Source of the DNA: Sediminibacterium salmoneum NBRC 103935
Lineage (GTDB): Bacteria > Bacteroidota > Bacteroidia > Chitinophagales > Chitinophagaceae
Direction of reading: 5' to 3'
Length of the DNA: 64,000 nt
NCBI RefSeq assembly: GCF_000511175.1
Contig: NZ_KI866530.1
Span: 1,869,336-1,933,335 of the forward strand
A model generated the notes under the pieces. It searched no databases and was not told where the DNA came from. It saw only the letters and a program-made list of their open reading frames with translations. The position numbers and the translations under genes were made by a program. Shown here in pieces: positions 28,256-38,006 of the stretch. Numbering within the stretch: position 1 is the first letter of the stretch; each line of letters opens with the position of its first letter.

Positions 28256-29377
28256 ATGCAAAAAAGAACAGACAACTTCAGCAAATTTGCTGAAAAGAAA
28301 AAAGGGGCGGCTATTAAAGAAGCCATTCGTCAGGAAAAACGAAAAATCAAGGCAGAAGCCAGAGCCATCGGCGAAGAAATGAGAGCCAAGAAAAAAGCGC
28401 AGGCCCGAGGCGAAGTTTACACGAGCCCGAAAGAAGCAGCAGCTCCGGCTAACAGAAACAGCAGATCTGCTGAAAACAAAACGGAAAGACCAGCCAGCGG
28501 GTCTTATAAAGCTTTTAAAGAAGGGAAAGCCGGCGATAAAAAATTCACAAAAGATAAAGGGGCTAAACCAACCTATCCGGGCAATCCGAGAGATGCGGAA
28601 AACAAACCCAAAGCTGTTGGCAGTGAGCCCATGCCTTTAAATAAATACATTGCACATGCAGGTGTTTGCGGAAGAAGAGAAGCAGCCGAACTGGTTAAAG
28701 ATGGCAAAGTAACGGTTAACGGAGATAAGATTTTTGAACCAGGTTATAAAGTATCACAGTCAGATAAAATTGTGGTAAAAGGAAAGGCTATTTTTCTTCA
28801 AAAAAATCTCGTGTATTTATTGTTAAATAAACCCAAGGATTTTATTACCACAGCCAATGACCCGCAGGGAAGAAAAACGGTATTGGATTTAGTGAAAGGT
28901 GCAACTCCTGAAAGGGTCTACCCTGTAGGAAGATTAGACAGAAATACTACCGGTGTTTTATTATTGACCAATGATGGAGAACTGGCTCAGAAACTAACCC
29001 ATCCTTCATTTGAAGTAAAGAAAATTTACGAAGTAACCCTTGACAAACCCGTTACCAAAAAAGACCTGGATCAAATTGCCAGTGGTGTTACATTAGAAGA
29101 TGGATTTGTTGCCGCAGATTCAGTAGGATACGCAGATCCAAAAACTAAAAATGTAGTGGGCATTGAAATTCACAGCGGCAGAAACAGAATTGTGCGCAGA
29201 ATTTTTGAACACCTTGGCTATGACGTAAAAGCGCTGGACAGGGTAATGTTTGCCAACCTTACCAAGAAAAATGTGGAGCGAAGCAAATGGCGTTTTCTGA
29301 ACGAGAAAGAAGTTCGTTTGCTGAAATTCATGAACAAATCATTCGTAAGAAAAAACAAGACTGAGAATCCCGCATGA
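28256..29377 (+). CDS. Pseudouridine synthase, RsuA/RluB family, with long basic N-terminus
   Basis: 373 residues. The first 125 are low-complexity and rich in Lys, Ala and Glu, probably disordered and RNA-binding. An S4 domain covers about 127-175, then the synthase domain with catalytic Asp228 (GRLDRNTTGVLLL). It isomerises uridine in large or small subunit rRNA; the closest group is RluB. Its stop overlaps the start of the next pseudouridine synthase gene by 4 bases, so the two are translated together. Confidence 0.92.
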   Translation: MQKRTDNFSKFAEKKKGAAIKEAIRQEKRKIKAEARAIGEEMRAKKKAQARGEVYTSPKEAAAPANRNSRSAENKTERPASGSYKAFKEGKAGDKKFTKDKGAKPTYPGNPRDAENKPKAVGSEPMPLNKYIAHAGVCGRREAAELVKDGKVTVNGDKIFEPGYKVSQSDKIVVKGKAIFLQKNLVYLLLNKPKDFITTANDPQGRKTVLDLVKGATPERVYPVGRLDRNTTGVLLLTNDGELAQKLTHPSFEVKKIYEVTLDKPVTKKDLDQIASGVTLEDGFVAADSVGYADPKTKNVVGIEIHSGRNRIVRRIFEHLGYDVKALDRVMFANLTKKNVERSKWRFLNEKEVRLLKFMNKSFVRKNKTENPA

Positions 29378-30084
29378 GTATCGATATCATTTTAGAAACC
29401 CCTGATTTTGTTGCTGTAAATAAACCTTCCGGATTGTTGAGCATCCCAGACAGAATGGGAGTTGAAATTTCCCTGAAGGATTTATTAAAACAAAAGTATG
29501 GTCAGATTTATACGGTTCACCGCTTAGACAAAGACACCAGTGGCATCATTATATTCGCCAAAAATGAAACTTCACATAAAGCACTTTCAGCATTGTTTGA
29601 AAGCCGCGAAATGGAAAAGTTTTATCTGGGTCTGGTGCAGGGTCAAATGATGAATCCAAGCGGAAGCATTGATGCAGCCATCATGGAGCATCCCGGGAAA
29701 ACCACGAAGATGATGACCCATGTAAAAGGGAAACCTTCATTAACAGACTATGAAGTGCAGGAACAATTCCGACTATATAGCTGGGTTCGTTTCCAGATTC
29801 ATACTGGCAGAACACACCAGATCAGGGTGCATATGCATCATATAGGACATAGTATTGTGTGTGATGAAATATACGGAGACCCTAAACCGGTTTTGCTTTC
29901 TTCTATCAAGAAGAATTTTAAACTGGCTAAAGTGGCGGAAGAAGAAAAGCCAATCTTATCCAGACTGGCTTTGCATTCTTCTCAACTTAATTTTTCCTAC
30001 GAGGGAGTTGCTTATTCATTGGAAGCTCCTTTGCCAAAAGACTTAAGAGCCGTATTACAACAATTAAAAAAATGGAAGGGATAG
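29374..30084 (+). CDS. Pseudouridine synthase, RluA family
   Basis: 236 residues with catalytic Asp52 in the motif HRLDKDTSG and the RluA-type GRTHQIRVHM in the second half. No S4 domain is present. Targets could be rRNA or tRNA. It overlaps the RluB-like gene by 4 bases and ends 3 bases before the convergent amidohydrolase gene. Confidence 0.93.
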   Translation: MSIDIILETPDFVAVNKPSGLLSIPDRMGVEISLKDLLKQKYGQIYTVHRLDKDTSGIIIFAKNETSHKALSALFESREMEKFYLGLVQGQMMNPSGSIDAAIMEHPGKTTKMMTHVKGKPSLTDYEVQEQFRLYSWVRFQIHTGRTHQIRVHMHHIGHSIVCDEIYGDPKPVLLSSIKKNFKLAKVAEEEKPILSRLALHSSQLNFSYEGVAYSLEAPLPKDLRAVLQQLKKWKG

Positions 30085-30087
30085 TGT

Positions 30088-31359
30088 TTATTGCTTAAAC
30101 ACTTTTCCTCCTTTCATTACAAACCTTACACGTCCCATACTGGTTACGTCTTTTTCAGGATTGCCATCAACTGCAATGATATCGGCCAGTTTGCCTTTTT
30201 CAATGTTGCCGATAGAATCATCGCCCAATAAATCTGCAGCGTTAACAGTTGCACATTTTATGGCTTCCAATACCGGCATGCCCACTTCATTCATGTATTG
30301 AAATTCCAGCCAGTTTTTTCCATGCGCATACACACCGGCGTCTGTACCAAATGCAATTTTCACGCCCTTCTTATAGGCTTTGGCAAATGTGCCTTGTATA
30401 AAATTTCCAATCACCAAAGCTTTTGCTTTAACAATTTCAGGATAGTAACCTGGTTTCTTTGCTGAATCGGCTGTTGATTTACCTGCAACAATAGTTGGCA
30501 CTAAGTAGGTACCTCTTTCCTTCATCAGGTCCATTACTTCGTCTGTCATATAACTACCGTGTTCAATGGAATGAACCCCGCCCAAAACGGCTCTCTTCAT
30601 GCCTTCTGCTCCATGTGCATGTGCTGCAACCTTAAATCCATAATCATTGGCTGTTTGTACAATGGCTTTAATTTCATCCACCGTAAACTGAGCGCCACTG
30701 CCATCTTTGGCCATGCTTAATACCCCACCGGTTGCCGTAATTTTAATCAGGTCCGCTCCGTCCTTGTATCGCTGGCGAACCGCTTTGGCTGCATCTTCCA
30801 CACTATTCACCACCCCTTCTCTTGGACCCGGATCACCCATTAAATCTTTTCTATAGTTGTTAGAAGGATCAGCATGACCTCCGGTAGATGCCAGGGATTT
30901 TCCTGCAGTATAAACGCGTGGTCCTACTATCCAGCCTTTATTAATTGCGTTGCGCAAGGCTATATTAACATTGGTGCCGCCTAAATCCCTTACTGCTGTA
31001 AACCCGCTCATCAATGTTTTCTCTGCAAATACAACAGACTGAAAAGCAAAGTCAGCAGGATTATACGTAAACCCATTCAGGTAGCTGGCAGGTCCTGTTT
31101 CAGATTCCATGTGCACATGCATATCAATCAGACCCGGCATTACGGTTAGATTTCTCAGATTGATAACAGTCTGATCAGCAGCCGGAGGGGTATATCCCTT
31201 CTGCACTTCAATAATTTTATTGCCTTCCACAACAATGGTCATTTGCGGCAATTGTGTTCCGTTTTTAACATCAATTAACTGACCGCAATGCAATAGTGTT
31301 TTCTGTGCAACAACTGATTGAGTTGCCAGAAACAAGAGACCGAAGAAGATTCTGCGCAT
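30088..31359 (-). CDS. Secreted amidohydrolase family protein
   Basis: 423 residues with a signal peptide (about 1-19, ending VVAQ). Metal site residues are in GLIDMHVHME (HxH), in ITATGGV (after the likely carboxylated Lys, DLIKIT), in AAHAHG and HSIEHG, and in GTDAGVYAHG. This is the Xaa-Pro dipeptidase/imidazolonepropionase-like branch of the superfamily. Some members cleave dipeptides; the substrate here is not shown. It is 28 bases after the peroxiredoxin gene. Confidence 0.9.
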   Translation of the reverse strand: MRRIFFGLLFLATQSVVAQKTLLHCGQLIDVKNGTQLPQMTIVVEGNKIIEVQKGYTPPAADQTVINLRNLTVMPGLIDMHVHMESETGPASYLNGFTYNPADFAFQSVVFAEKTLMSGFTAVRDLGGTNVNIALRNAINKGWIVGPRVYTAGKSLASTGGHADPSNNYRKDLMGDPGPREGVVNSVEDAAKAVRQRYKDGADLIKITATGGVLSMAKDGSGAQFTVDEIKAIVQTANDYGFKVAAHAHGAEGMKRAVLGGVHSIEHGSYMTDEVMDLMKERGTYLVPTIVAGKSTADSAKKPGYYPEIVKAKALVIGNFIQGTFAKAYKKGVKIAFGTDAGVYAHGKNWLEFQYMNEVGMPVLEAIKCATVNAADLLGDDSIGNIEKGKLADIIAVDGNPEKDVTSMGRVRFVMKGGKVFKQ

Positions 31360-31387
31360 ACAATGATTTTCAGTAAGATAGCCAATT

Positions 31388-32023
31388 TTATTTATTGGGC
31401 TGAGGCGTATAACGCAAATAAGGTTTGATTTCTGTTACACCTTTGGGGAATCGCTGTATAGCATCTGCTGTACTAATAGAAGGCACCACAATTACTTCTT
31501 CCCCATCTTTCCAGTCGGCAGGTGTAGCTACACTATATTGTGCAGTTAACTGTAGGGAATCAATCACTCTCAATACTTCATAGAAATTTCTTCCTGTAGA
31601 AGCAGGATAAGTAATCATCAGTTTAACTTTCTTATCCGGGCCAATAATAAACAGCGATCTCACTGTAAAAGTTTCTGAAGCATTCGGGTGTATCATATCG
31701 TATGCGTGTGCAATGCTTCTATCCTCATCTGCTATAATGGGAAAATCAACCAACGTGTGTTGTGTTTCATTGATATCATTGATCCATCCACCATGTTTAT
31801 CCAAACTATCCACACTTAAAGCAAGCACTTTTACATTGCGTTTCTCAAACTCAGTTTTCAGGGCTGCCGTTTTTCCCAACTCAGTAGTACATACAGGTGT
31901 GTAGTCTGCAGGATGCGAAAACAATACACCCCAGCTATTACCCAGGTACTCATAAAAATCAATTGGGCCCAAACTGGTTTGGGCAAAAAAGTTGGGAGCA
32001 ATATCCCCAAGACGAAGTGCCAT
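31388..32023 (-). CDS. 1-Cys peroxiredoxin (Prx6 type)
   Basis: 211 residues. The peroxidatic Cys45 lies in PADYTPVCTTELG, and the C-terminal extension with SIxTADAIQRFP is typical of the Prx6 subfamily. No obvious resolving Cys is seen. It removes hydrogen peroxide and organic peroxides in the cytoplasm. A -7-like TATTATTG lies on the minus strand about 17 bases upstream of the start. Confidence 0.93.
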   Translation of the reverse strand: MALRLGDIAPNFFAQTSLGPIDFYEYLGNSWGVLFSHPADYTPVCTTELGKTAALKTEFEKRNVKVLALSVDSLDKHGGWINDINETQHTLVDFPIIADEDRSIAHAYDMIHPNASETFTVRSLFIIGPDKKVKLMITYPASTGRNFYEVLRVIDSLQLTAQYSVATPADWKDGEEVIVVPSISTADAIQRFPKGVTEIKPYLRYTPQPNK

Positions 32024-32101
32024 ACTTTAAAATTTTTGCAATAATAGTTAATTTCCTACTAGTTTGATAGACTATTATAAAGGACTAAGTATTTTTTAAT
32101 A

Positions 32102-33289
32102 TCAGGGTGTAGCATTATCTGGGCCTTCATTGGCCGGCTTTCTGACCGTCCTTGCCTTTTGCAATGCCTGTTTGCCAAACTTATTCTTAACCGCATCTAT
32201 GGCTTTGTAGAGCTCCCCCTTTTTATCAGTTTCATCAAATAAGGATCCCTGCATTATATGCGAAGTCAATTCGGATAATCGCACCCCCAATAATCTCACA
32301 GGTTGTCCTTTTCTGTACAATTGATGAAATAAGTCTATGGCCACTGGTATCAGTTCGTCATCCCTTAATGTGTAAGCAATACTTGTTTGCTTTGTGGTGG
32401 TTTCAAAATCGGGGTACCTGATTTTTACGGTAATACATCCAGTTAATTTACCATCCTGTCTTAATTCATACGCCACTTTCTCTGTCATACGAACCAACTC
32501 ACTCAATAAAAACGCTACCTCGGTTTTATTCTCTTCAAAAGTATTTTCAGTTGAAATAGATTTAGCCTCATGGTAAGGCTGAACCAATCCTTCATGAATA
32601 CCCTGAGATTTTTTCCAGAGATCCAACCCGGTTTTTCCAAATAACTTATTCAGCAACTCGGGAGATGTTTCGCTTAACTGCTGTATAGTAAAAATGCCAT
32701 TGGCATTTAATTTTTTGTGCATGGCTTCACCAACACCTGAGAATTTGTTTACGGGCAAGGGGGCTAAAAATATTTTTTCCATACCCGGTTGAACAAACAG
32801 ATAGCCATTCGGCTTGGCTTCATCCGTTGCAATTTTGGCAATCATTTTATTGCTTGCCAAACCAAAGGAAATAGGCAATTGGGTTTGATCAATTATTTCA
32901 TTCCGCAATGCAATGGTCCATTGAAAAGGATCAAAGAATTTATCCATTCCGGTTAAATCAATAAAAAACTCGTCTATGGAAGCTTTCTCGAATAAGGGTG
33001 CTTTGGCTGCTATAATATCGGTGACCCATCTGGAGTAACGGCTATACTCACCTCTGGTTCCTCTTACAATAATGGCGTGTGGGCATAGCTGCATGGCTTT
33101 TTTCATAGGCATGGCACTGCGTACACCAAACTTTCTGGCTTCATAACTGCAGGTAGTTACCACCCCTCTATCGGCACTGCCACCAACAATAACCGCTTTT
33201 CCTTTCAACGAAGGATTGTTAATCATTTCAACGCTTACAAAAAATGAATCCAGGTCTAAGTGAGCAATATATCGTTGAGGTGCAGACAT
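32102..33289 (-). CDS. dinB: DNA polymerase IV (Y family)
   Basis: 395 residues. Catalytic motifs are HLDLDSFFVSVE near the start and SIDEFFIDLTG about residue 105, followed by the thumb and little-finger domains. It is a translesion DNA polymerase without proofreading. It follows rimM after 36 bases, an unusual neighbour that is probably only positional. Confidence 0.94.
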   Translation of the reverse strand: MSAPQRYIAHLDLDSFFVSVEMINNPSLKGKAVIVGGSADRGVVTTCSYEARKFGVRSAMPMKKAMQLCPHAIIVRGTRGEYSRYSRWVTDIIAAKAPLFEKASIDEFFIDLTGMDKFFDPFQWTIALRNEIIDQTQLPISFGLASNKMIAKIATDEAKPNGYLFVQPGMEKIFLAPLPVNKFSGVGEAMHKKLNANGIFTIQQLSETSPELLNKLFGKTGLDLWKKSQGIHEGLVQPYHEAKSISTENTFEENKTEVAFLLSELVRMTEKVAYELRQDGKLTGCITVKIRYPDFETTTKQTSIAYTLRDDELIPVAIDLFHQLYRKGQPVRLLGVRLSELTSHIMQGSLFDETDKKGELYKAIDAVKNKFGKQALQKARTVRKPANEGPDNATP

Positions 33290-33325
33290 ACAAAAGCAAT
33301 ATCACCCTTTTATGTGATGGAAAAA

Positions 33326-33850
33326 CTATAATCCCCTGTAAATATCCAGCAAGCCGTCAGGTAATGTAACATATACTTTTTTGGCAGCTCGATCAATCTT
33401 GTCCAGTGTTTCTGCATGCAAGGGAATCAACGCTTCATTTCCTTCCAGGGTTACCCGCAGCAAAACCTGGTGGGGCTGTTCAATCACTTCTTCTATAGGA
33501 CCTAAATTCTCGTCCTCATCTGTAATGATTTCATATCCAAGTAATGATATAGGTGCATTTTTTCCAGCCAGATTTCTAAAGTCTGCATCCAGCAGCCAGA
33601 CTGGCTTACCGGTGAATCTAGCGGCCATTTCCTTGCTTTGAATGCCTTCCAGTTTAACGTAGGACTCTTCATCGTCTTTTGCCTTTGCAGCTTCTACAAA
33701 GTATGGGATGTATGAGCCTTTTACTTCTTCAATAAACAGGGCTTTTACGTCTTTCAGATTGGTTTTCTTACCCAATGAATGTTTGAGTATCAATTCGCCT
33801 TTTACGCCAAAAACGGCTACCATTTTACCAATATGAATATAATCTTGCAT
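33326..33850 (-). CDS. rimM: 16S rRNA processing protein RimM
   Basis: 174 residues from the internal Met at 33850 (MQDYIHIGKMVAVFGVKGEL). The N-terminal beta-barrel and the C-terminal PRC barrel (around LLGYEIIT onwards) are visible. RimM helps the maturation of the 30S head around S19. The longer frame to 33880 is rejected because it runs up to the terminator of rpsP. It is 80 bases after rpsP. Confidence 0.93.
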   Translation of the reverse strand: MQDYIHIGKMVAVFGVKGELILKHSLGKKTNLKDVKALFIEEVKGSYIPYFVEAAKAKDDEESYVKLEGIQSKEMAARFTGKPVWLLDADFRNLAGKNAPISLLGYEIITDEDENLGPIEEVIEQPHQVLLRVTLEGNEALIPLHAETLDKIDRAAKKVYVTLPDGLLDIYRGL

Positions 33851-33881
33851 GGTGCAATTTAATGAATGAATAAGGAACATG

Positions 33882-33907
33882 AAAAAGGCCTGGTAAACCA
33901 GGCCTTC
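33882..33907 (-). terminator. Terminator after rpsP
   Basis: A strong GC-rich hairpin (AAGGCCTGG at 33885-33893 with CCAGGCCTT at 33898-33906) with a 4-base loop is followed on the minus strand by a T run. It lies about 25 bases past the rpsP stop and before rimM, so it may attenuate read-through into rimM. Confidence 0.83.
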
Positions 33908-33929
33908 TCAAATCGTATGAATGCTTGCA

Positions 33930-34403
33930 TTAAGCTTCAGCTGGTGCTGATTCCTCAGCAGGCGCAGCAGATTCTTCCTGCTTCTCTTCTACTTTCTTAA
34001 CTACAGGAACATAAGCTTTCTTTGCAGATTGCTTACTCTTGTGTTCACTGTTTCGGCGAGTGATGTTTGCTTCATGACTGTTGTGCCATTCCTGGAACTT
34101 GGTCATTGCAGTAGCATCATCAAACAAACCTAACTTAACACCACGCAACAAGTGCTTTAAGTACAATACTCCTTTGAAAGAAAGGATTCTGCGAACAGTG
34201 TCGGTAGGCTGAGCACCTTTGTTTAACCACTCTAGTGCTTTCTGACGATCTAACTGGATACTTGCAGGTACAGTTAGTGGGTTGTAAGTTCCAATTTTCT
34301 GGATGAACTTACCATCTCTTGGTGCACGAGCATCGGCTACTACGATAAAGTAGAAGGGACGCTTTTTACTTCCGTGTCTTTGAAGTCTCATTTTAACTGC
34401 CAT
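33930..34403 (-). CDS. rpsP: 30S ribosomal protein S16
   Basis: 157 residues. The S16 core ([20 protein letters not shown]) covers about the first 80-90 residues. The rest is a Lys/Ala/Glu-rich tail of about 60 residues, which is usual in Bacteroidota but absent in E. coli. The gene lies between ffh and rimM, a variant of the classical ffh-rpsP-rimM-trmD order, with trmD moved to 44571. Confidence 0.96.
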   Translation of the reverse strand: MAVKMRLQRHGSKKRPFYFIVVADARAPRDGKFIQKIGTYNPLTVPASIQLDRQKALEWLNKGAQPTDTVRRILSFKGVLYLKHLLRGVKLGLFDDATAMTKFQEWHNSHEANITRRNSEHKSKQSAKKAYVPVVKKVEEKQEESAAPAEESAPAEA

Positions 34404-34441
34404 CTTAAATAGACATTTAAAGGCTTTAATAATAGGGTTTA

Positions 34442-34492
34442 TCCGGTAGAAACCGGAACGCGAAATTAGGTGATTCCCGATAATTATCCAAA
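34442..34492 (-). promoter_or_regulatory. Candidate rpsP promoter with leader hairpin
   Basis: On the minus strand TTTG (34489-34492), a 20-base spacer and TAATTTCG (34461-34468, one mismatch to TAnnTTTG) form a promoter. The transcript would start near 34455-34460, directly at a small hairpin (TCCGGT with ACCGGA, loop TTCT, 34442-34457). A hairpin at the 5' end of a ribosomal protein mRNA may be a control or stability element; this is inference. Confidence 0.45.
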
Positions 34493-34494
34493 GT

Positions 34495-35817
34495 TTAGCG
34501 CCTCATTCCGGGGAAACGGCCACCCATTGGCATATTATTCATCATTTTCATCATCTGTTTCATCTGCTCAAACTGCTTCATAAAGGCATTTACCTCCTGT
34601 AAATCCTTACCCGCCCCTTTGGCAATTCTGGCCCTTCTGGAAGGGGTTAAACTATCGGGGTTAGATCTTTCGTAGGGAGTCATGGAACTAATCATGGCTT
34701 CAATCCCCTTGAAAGCATCGTCTTTTATATCAATATCTTTTACGGCTTTTCCTACGCCCGGAATCATCCCCATCAGGTCTTTCAGGTTACCCATTTTCTT
34801 AATCTGCTGCAACTGGTCTAAGAAGTCCTGAAAGTCAAACTGGTTCTTGCGGATTTTCTTTTCCAGCTTTTTGGCTTCTGCTTCATCAAACTGTGCCTGG
34901 GCTTTTTCTACCAAAGTGGTGATATCCCCCATGCCCAGAATACGCTGAGCCATCCTTTCCGGATAAAACACATCCAGGGTTTCCATCTTCTCGCCACTGC
35001 TCACAAATTTAATGGGCTTGTCGACGGTGTACTTAATAGACAATGCAGCACCACCGCGGGTATCGCCATCCAGCTTGGTTAAAACCACACCTGTAAAATC
35101 AAGACGGTCATTAAAGGCTTTGGCCGTATTTACCGCATCCTGACCCGTCATGGAGTCTACCACAAACAATATTTCGGAGGGATTAACAGCGGCTTTAATA
35201 TTGGCCACTTCATTCATCATTAACTCGTCGATAGCCAAACGGCCGGCGGTATCTATGATGACTACATTTTTATTGGTTGCTTTTGCTTCCTTGATTGCAT
35301 TCAGCGCTATCGCAACCGCATCCTTATTTTCACGCTCACTGTAAATGCTTACGCCAATTTGTTCTGCCAAAACGGTTAACTGATCTATCGCGGCGGGTCT
35401 GTAAATATCTGCAGCTACTACCAGCGGGCTCTTGCCTTTTTTGGTTTTTAAATAATTGGCCAATTTACCGGTAAAAGTGGTTTTACCACTACCCTGTAAA
35501 CCTGCAATCAAAATTACGGCTGGTCTGCCTTCTGCCTCAAAAGCAGCTTCCTGTCCGCCCATTAATTCGGTTAGCTCATCCTGTACAATTTTTACCATCA
35601 ATTGCCCGGGGCTGATGGCATTCAACACTTTTGAGCCTACTGCTTTATCCTTTACCTTATCTGTAAATTCCTTGGCAATCTTGAAGTTCACGTCAGCGTC
35701 CAATAATGCCCTGCGGATATCTTTAACCGTATTGGCAATATTGAGCTCATTAATTCTGGCTTCCCCTTTTAAATTCTTAAACGCTGATTCTAATTTCTCT
35801 GATAAATTCTGAAACAT
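34495..35817 (-). CDS. ffh: Signal recognition particle protein Ffh
   Basis: 440 residues. An N-terminal helical bundle is followed by the GTPase domain with P-loop GLQGSGKT (106-113), DTAGR and [10 protein letters not shown], and by a Met-rich M domain ([16 protein letters not shown] at the end) that holds signal sequences and 4.5S RNA. It targets nascent membrane proteins to FtsY and the translocon. Confidence 0.97.
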   Translation of the reverse strand: MFQNLSEKLESAFKNLKGEARINELNIANTVKDIRRALLDADVNFKIAKEFTDKVKDKAVGSKVLNAISPGQLMVKIVQDELTELMGGQEAAFEAEGRPAVILIAGLQGSGKTTFTGKLANYLKTKKGKSPLVVAADIYRPAAIDQLTVLAEQIGVSIYSERENKDAVAIALNAIKEAKATNKNVVIIDTAGRLAIDELMMNEVANIKAAVNPSEILFVVDSMTGQDAVNTAKAFNDRLDFTGVVLTKLDGDTRGGAALSIKYTVDKPIKFVSSGEKMETLDVFYPERMAQRILGMGDITTLVEKAQAQFDEAEAKKLEKKIRKNQFDFQDFLDQLQQIKKMGNLKDLMGMIPGVGKAVKDIDIKDDAFKGIEAMISSMTPYERSNPDSLTPSRRARIAKGAGKDLQEVNAFMKQFEQMKQMMKMMNNMPMGGRFPGMRR

Positions 35818-35845
35818 GATATCACACTTGTTGTTGAACGAGGTG

Positions 35846-35853
35846 CAAATATA
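35846..35853 (-). promoter_or_regulatory. Candidate -7 element of ffh
   Basis: TATATTTG on the minus strand is an exact TAnnTTTG match 28 bases before the ffh start. No convincing -33 TTG accompanies it. Confidence 0.45.
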
Positions 35854-35889
35854 CTAGCTTAGAGAAAATGAGGGCATTCCTTATTTTAA

Positions 35890-36756
35890 TCAGCCCAAAT
35901 AGTAGCGAAGTTGCCTGGCCCGGTTGGCGGCACGGAGTTTATTTATGGCTTTGTCCTTGATTTGTCTAACTCTTTCCCTGGTTAAATTAAAACGAGACCC
36001 GATGTCTTCCAGACTGAGCGCACGGTCTACGCCTATACCGAAGAAAAAGCAGATTACTTTTTTCTGACGGTCGGTTAAAGTACCCAGGCTTCTTTCAATT
36101 TCAACGTGCAATGATTCATGATAGGCAAGCTTTTCATCGGTTTGTGCTTCATTGGTATTTTCCAGGAGATCTATTAAGGTTATGTCTTCTCCTTCAGCCA
36201 CCGGCGAATCAATACTAATATGTCTGAATCCGGCTTTCATGGTGGCAGCTACCTCCTCAATGGGTAAATCCAGTAATTCTGCTATTTCCTGAGGAGAGGG
36301 TTCTCGCTCATATTCCTGCTCTAATGACTGATAGGCTTTACTAATCCGATTGGTTAATCCCACTTTATTCAGTGGCAACCTTACGATCCTACTTTGTTCG
36401 GCCAATGACTGTAAGATGCTTTGCCTGATCCACCAGACAGCATAGGAAATGAACTTGAATCCTTTGGTTTCATCAAATCGCATAGCGGCTTTAATCAACC
36501 CTAAATTGCCTTCATTAATTAAGTCGGATAATGTGAGACCCTGATTCTGATATTGTTTAGCAACGGATACTACAAACCTGAGATTTGCTTTAACAAGTCT
36601 ATCCAGAGCACGGGTATCACCCAGTTTTATCTTTTGCGCCAGCAACACTTCTTCATCTCCTTCCAGCAGCTCTACTTTTCCAATTTCCTGAAGGTATTTT
36701 TCAAGGCTTTGTGATTCCCTGTTGGTAATCGACTTTGTTATTTTGAGTTGGCGCAT
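35890..36756 (-). CDS. rpoD: Primary RNA polymerase sigma factor (RpoD/SigA type)
   Basis: 288 residues from the Met at 36756 ([10 protein letters not shown]); a Met two codons upstream is possible. Region 1.1 is absent, as in Bacteroidota. Region 1.2 ([15 protein letters not shown]), region 2 ([18 protein letters not shown] and [13 protein letters not shown]) and region 4 with its helix-turn-helix ([20 protein letters not shown]) are all intact. This group of sigma factor recognises the TTG / TAnnTTTG promoters seen in this window. Confidence 0.95.
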   Translation of the reverse strand: MRQLKITKSITNRESQSLEKYLQEIGKVELLEGDEEVLLAQKIKLGDTRALDRLVKANLRFVVSVAKQYQNQGLTLSDLINEGNLGLIKAAMRFDETKGFKFISYAVWWIRQSILQSLAEQSRIVRLPLNKVGLTNRISKAYQSLEQEYEREPSPQEIAELLDLPIEEVAATMKAGFRHISIDSPVAEGEDITLIDLLENTNEAQTDEKLAYHESLHVEIERSLGTLTDRQKKVICFFFGIGVDRALSLEDIGSRFNLTRERVRQIKDKAINKLRAANRARQLRYYLG

Positions 36757-36985
36757 ACCCATAACAACTGGTTTTAGTTATAAAAAAATGAGCATACCTA
36801 ATTTAACATTTTCCTGAGTTTTGTTAAAATAATTTATTATATGAATGATTTTCAAGCATTTAAACAGCTAATTAATGGTATATATTCTTAATAGTTTGCT
36901 ATAAAATAGCATTTTTTAAAAAAACATTTGGGTAATAGGTATTATTTAATATCATTGCACCAACCTATTTGGCAAAAGAGTAATA

Positions 36986-37369
36986 ATGAGTAAGAAGCAA
37001 CTATTTACACTAGAATTTCCGGTTAGATGTTCTCCAGGTATATTGTATGAATTTTTATCTACCCCTGCAGGTCTGCAGGAATGGTTCGCAGATAAAGTAG
37101 ATGAGTGGGAAAATGTATTCAGTTTCTCCTGGGATGGTGGTGTTCCGGAGAAAGCAGAAGTAGTGGACAGAGAAGAAAACAAGTTCATCCGTTTTCGCTG
37201 GTTACACAACGACAAGAACGAATTTTTTGAATTCAGAATTGAAAAGACTGAAATCTCCAATCAGACCATTCTGGTTATTAAAGATTTTGCTGAAAAGGCT
37301 GAAATAAAGGATCAGAGTCAGTTATGGGAATACCAAACCAAAGAGTTGTTCCACCGTTTGGGTTCTTAA
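36986..37369 (+). CDS. START-like/SRPBCC domain protein
   Basis: 127 residues with the pattern of the helix-grip fold: an N-terminal strand (FTLEFPVRCSPGILYEFLST), the AHA1-like GLQEWFADKV, and a long C-terminal helix. This matches a family of START-like proteins in Bacteroidota of unknown ligand. The stop overlaps the end of the convergent gene at 37366 by 4 bases. TATCATTG, near the -7 consensus, lies at about 36950. Confidence 0.82.
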   Translation: MSKKQLFTLEFPVRCSPGILYEFLSTPAGLQEWFADKVDEWENVFSFSWDGGVPEKAEVVDREENKFIRFRWLHNDKNEFFEFRIEKTEISNQTILVIKDFAEKAEIKDQSQLWEYQTKELFHRLGS

Positions 37370-37983
37370 TAATCAGAAAGAATGGTCAGCATTTTAGTGA
37401 ACTGACTCTTCATAAAATTTTCAATATCATCCCACTCCTGTAGTGGGATTTTTTTTGCCAGTTTCAAAAAAGGCAACCTGGTAACACTATAGCCATTCCA
37501 GTCCTGCATGGGTATATAATTGTTCTTTTCAAAATGATGCTGCCAGGGGTCGGAACCTACTCCTATATACCAATCCTGTGTTTCCGATCCATACTTACCA
37601 TACATTTCAAAATAACGATCAATGGAAGGACCTAATTCTGTGAGGTATTTCCCTTTTAAAATCAGGTGTATGCTGCAATGATTTCCCCACCAGAAAAAGG
37701 TACGGATGGCGAAAATATCAGACTCTGTAAAATATCTTGGAAAATCGAGCATTACATAAGGCAATTGTTCGTATTGCTCTCCTTTGGAAATTTTAGGGGA
37801 GATTTCAAAAGCTGTTTCATGCTGAAAGCTTTTAAAGGTTGTACATTCCTGTCTGTAATAATTGCCCAGTGCCCCGAACAAATCATATACTTTACCAATG
37901 ATATGGTTCTTTGTTAAAATCCAGTCCGCATTATTAACCAATTCCAGTTCCTTTGGTGAAAGTGTTACTTTTGCGTAGCTCAT
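37366..37983 (-). CDS. Conserved protein of unknown function
   Basis: 205 residues, soluble, no signal peptide or membrane segment. It is rich in aromatic residues (FFWWGNHCSIH, DWYIGVGSDPWQHHF) and has a central part with many Tyr and Trp. I do not recognise a family. It is transcribed away from the LptF/LptG gene, 23 bases from its start, and is tail to tail with the START-like gene. The coding pattern is good, so the gene is probably real. Confidence 0.75.
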   Translation of the reverse strand: MSYAKVTLSPKELELVNNADWILTKNHIIGKVYDLFGALGNYYRQECTTFKSFQHETAFEISPKISKGEQYEQLPYVMLDFPRYFTESDIFAIRTFFWWGNHCSIHLILKGKYLTELGPSIDRYFEMYGKYGSETQDWYIGVGSDPWQHHFEKNNYIPMQDWNGYSVTRLPFLKLAKKIPLQEWDDIENFMKSQFTKMLTILSDY

Positions 37984-38006
37984 ACAGCAATATTAAGACA
38001 GCTATT

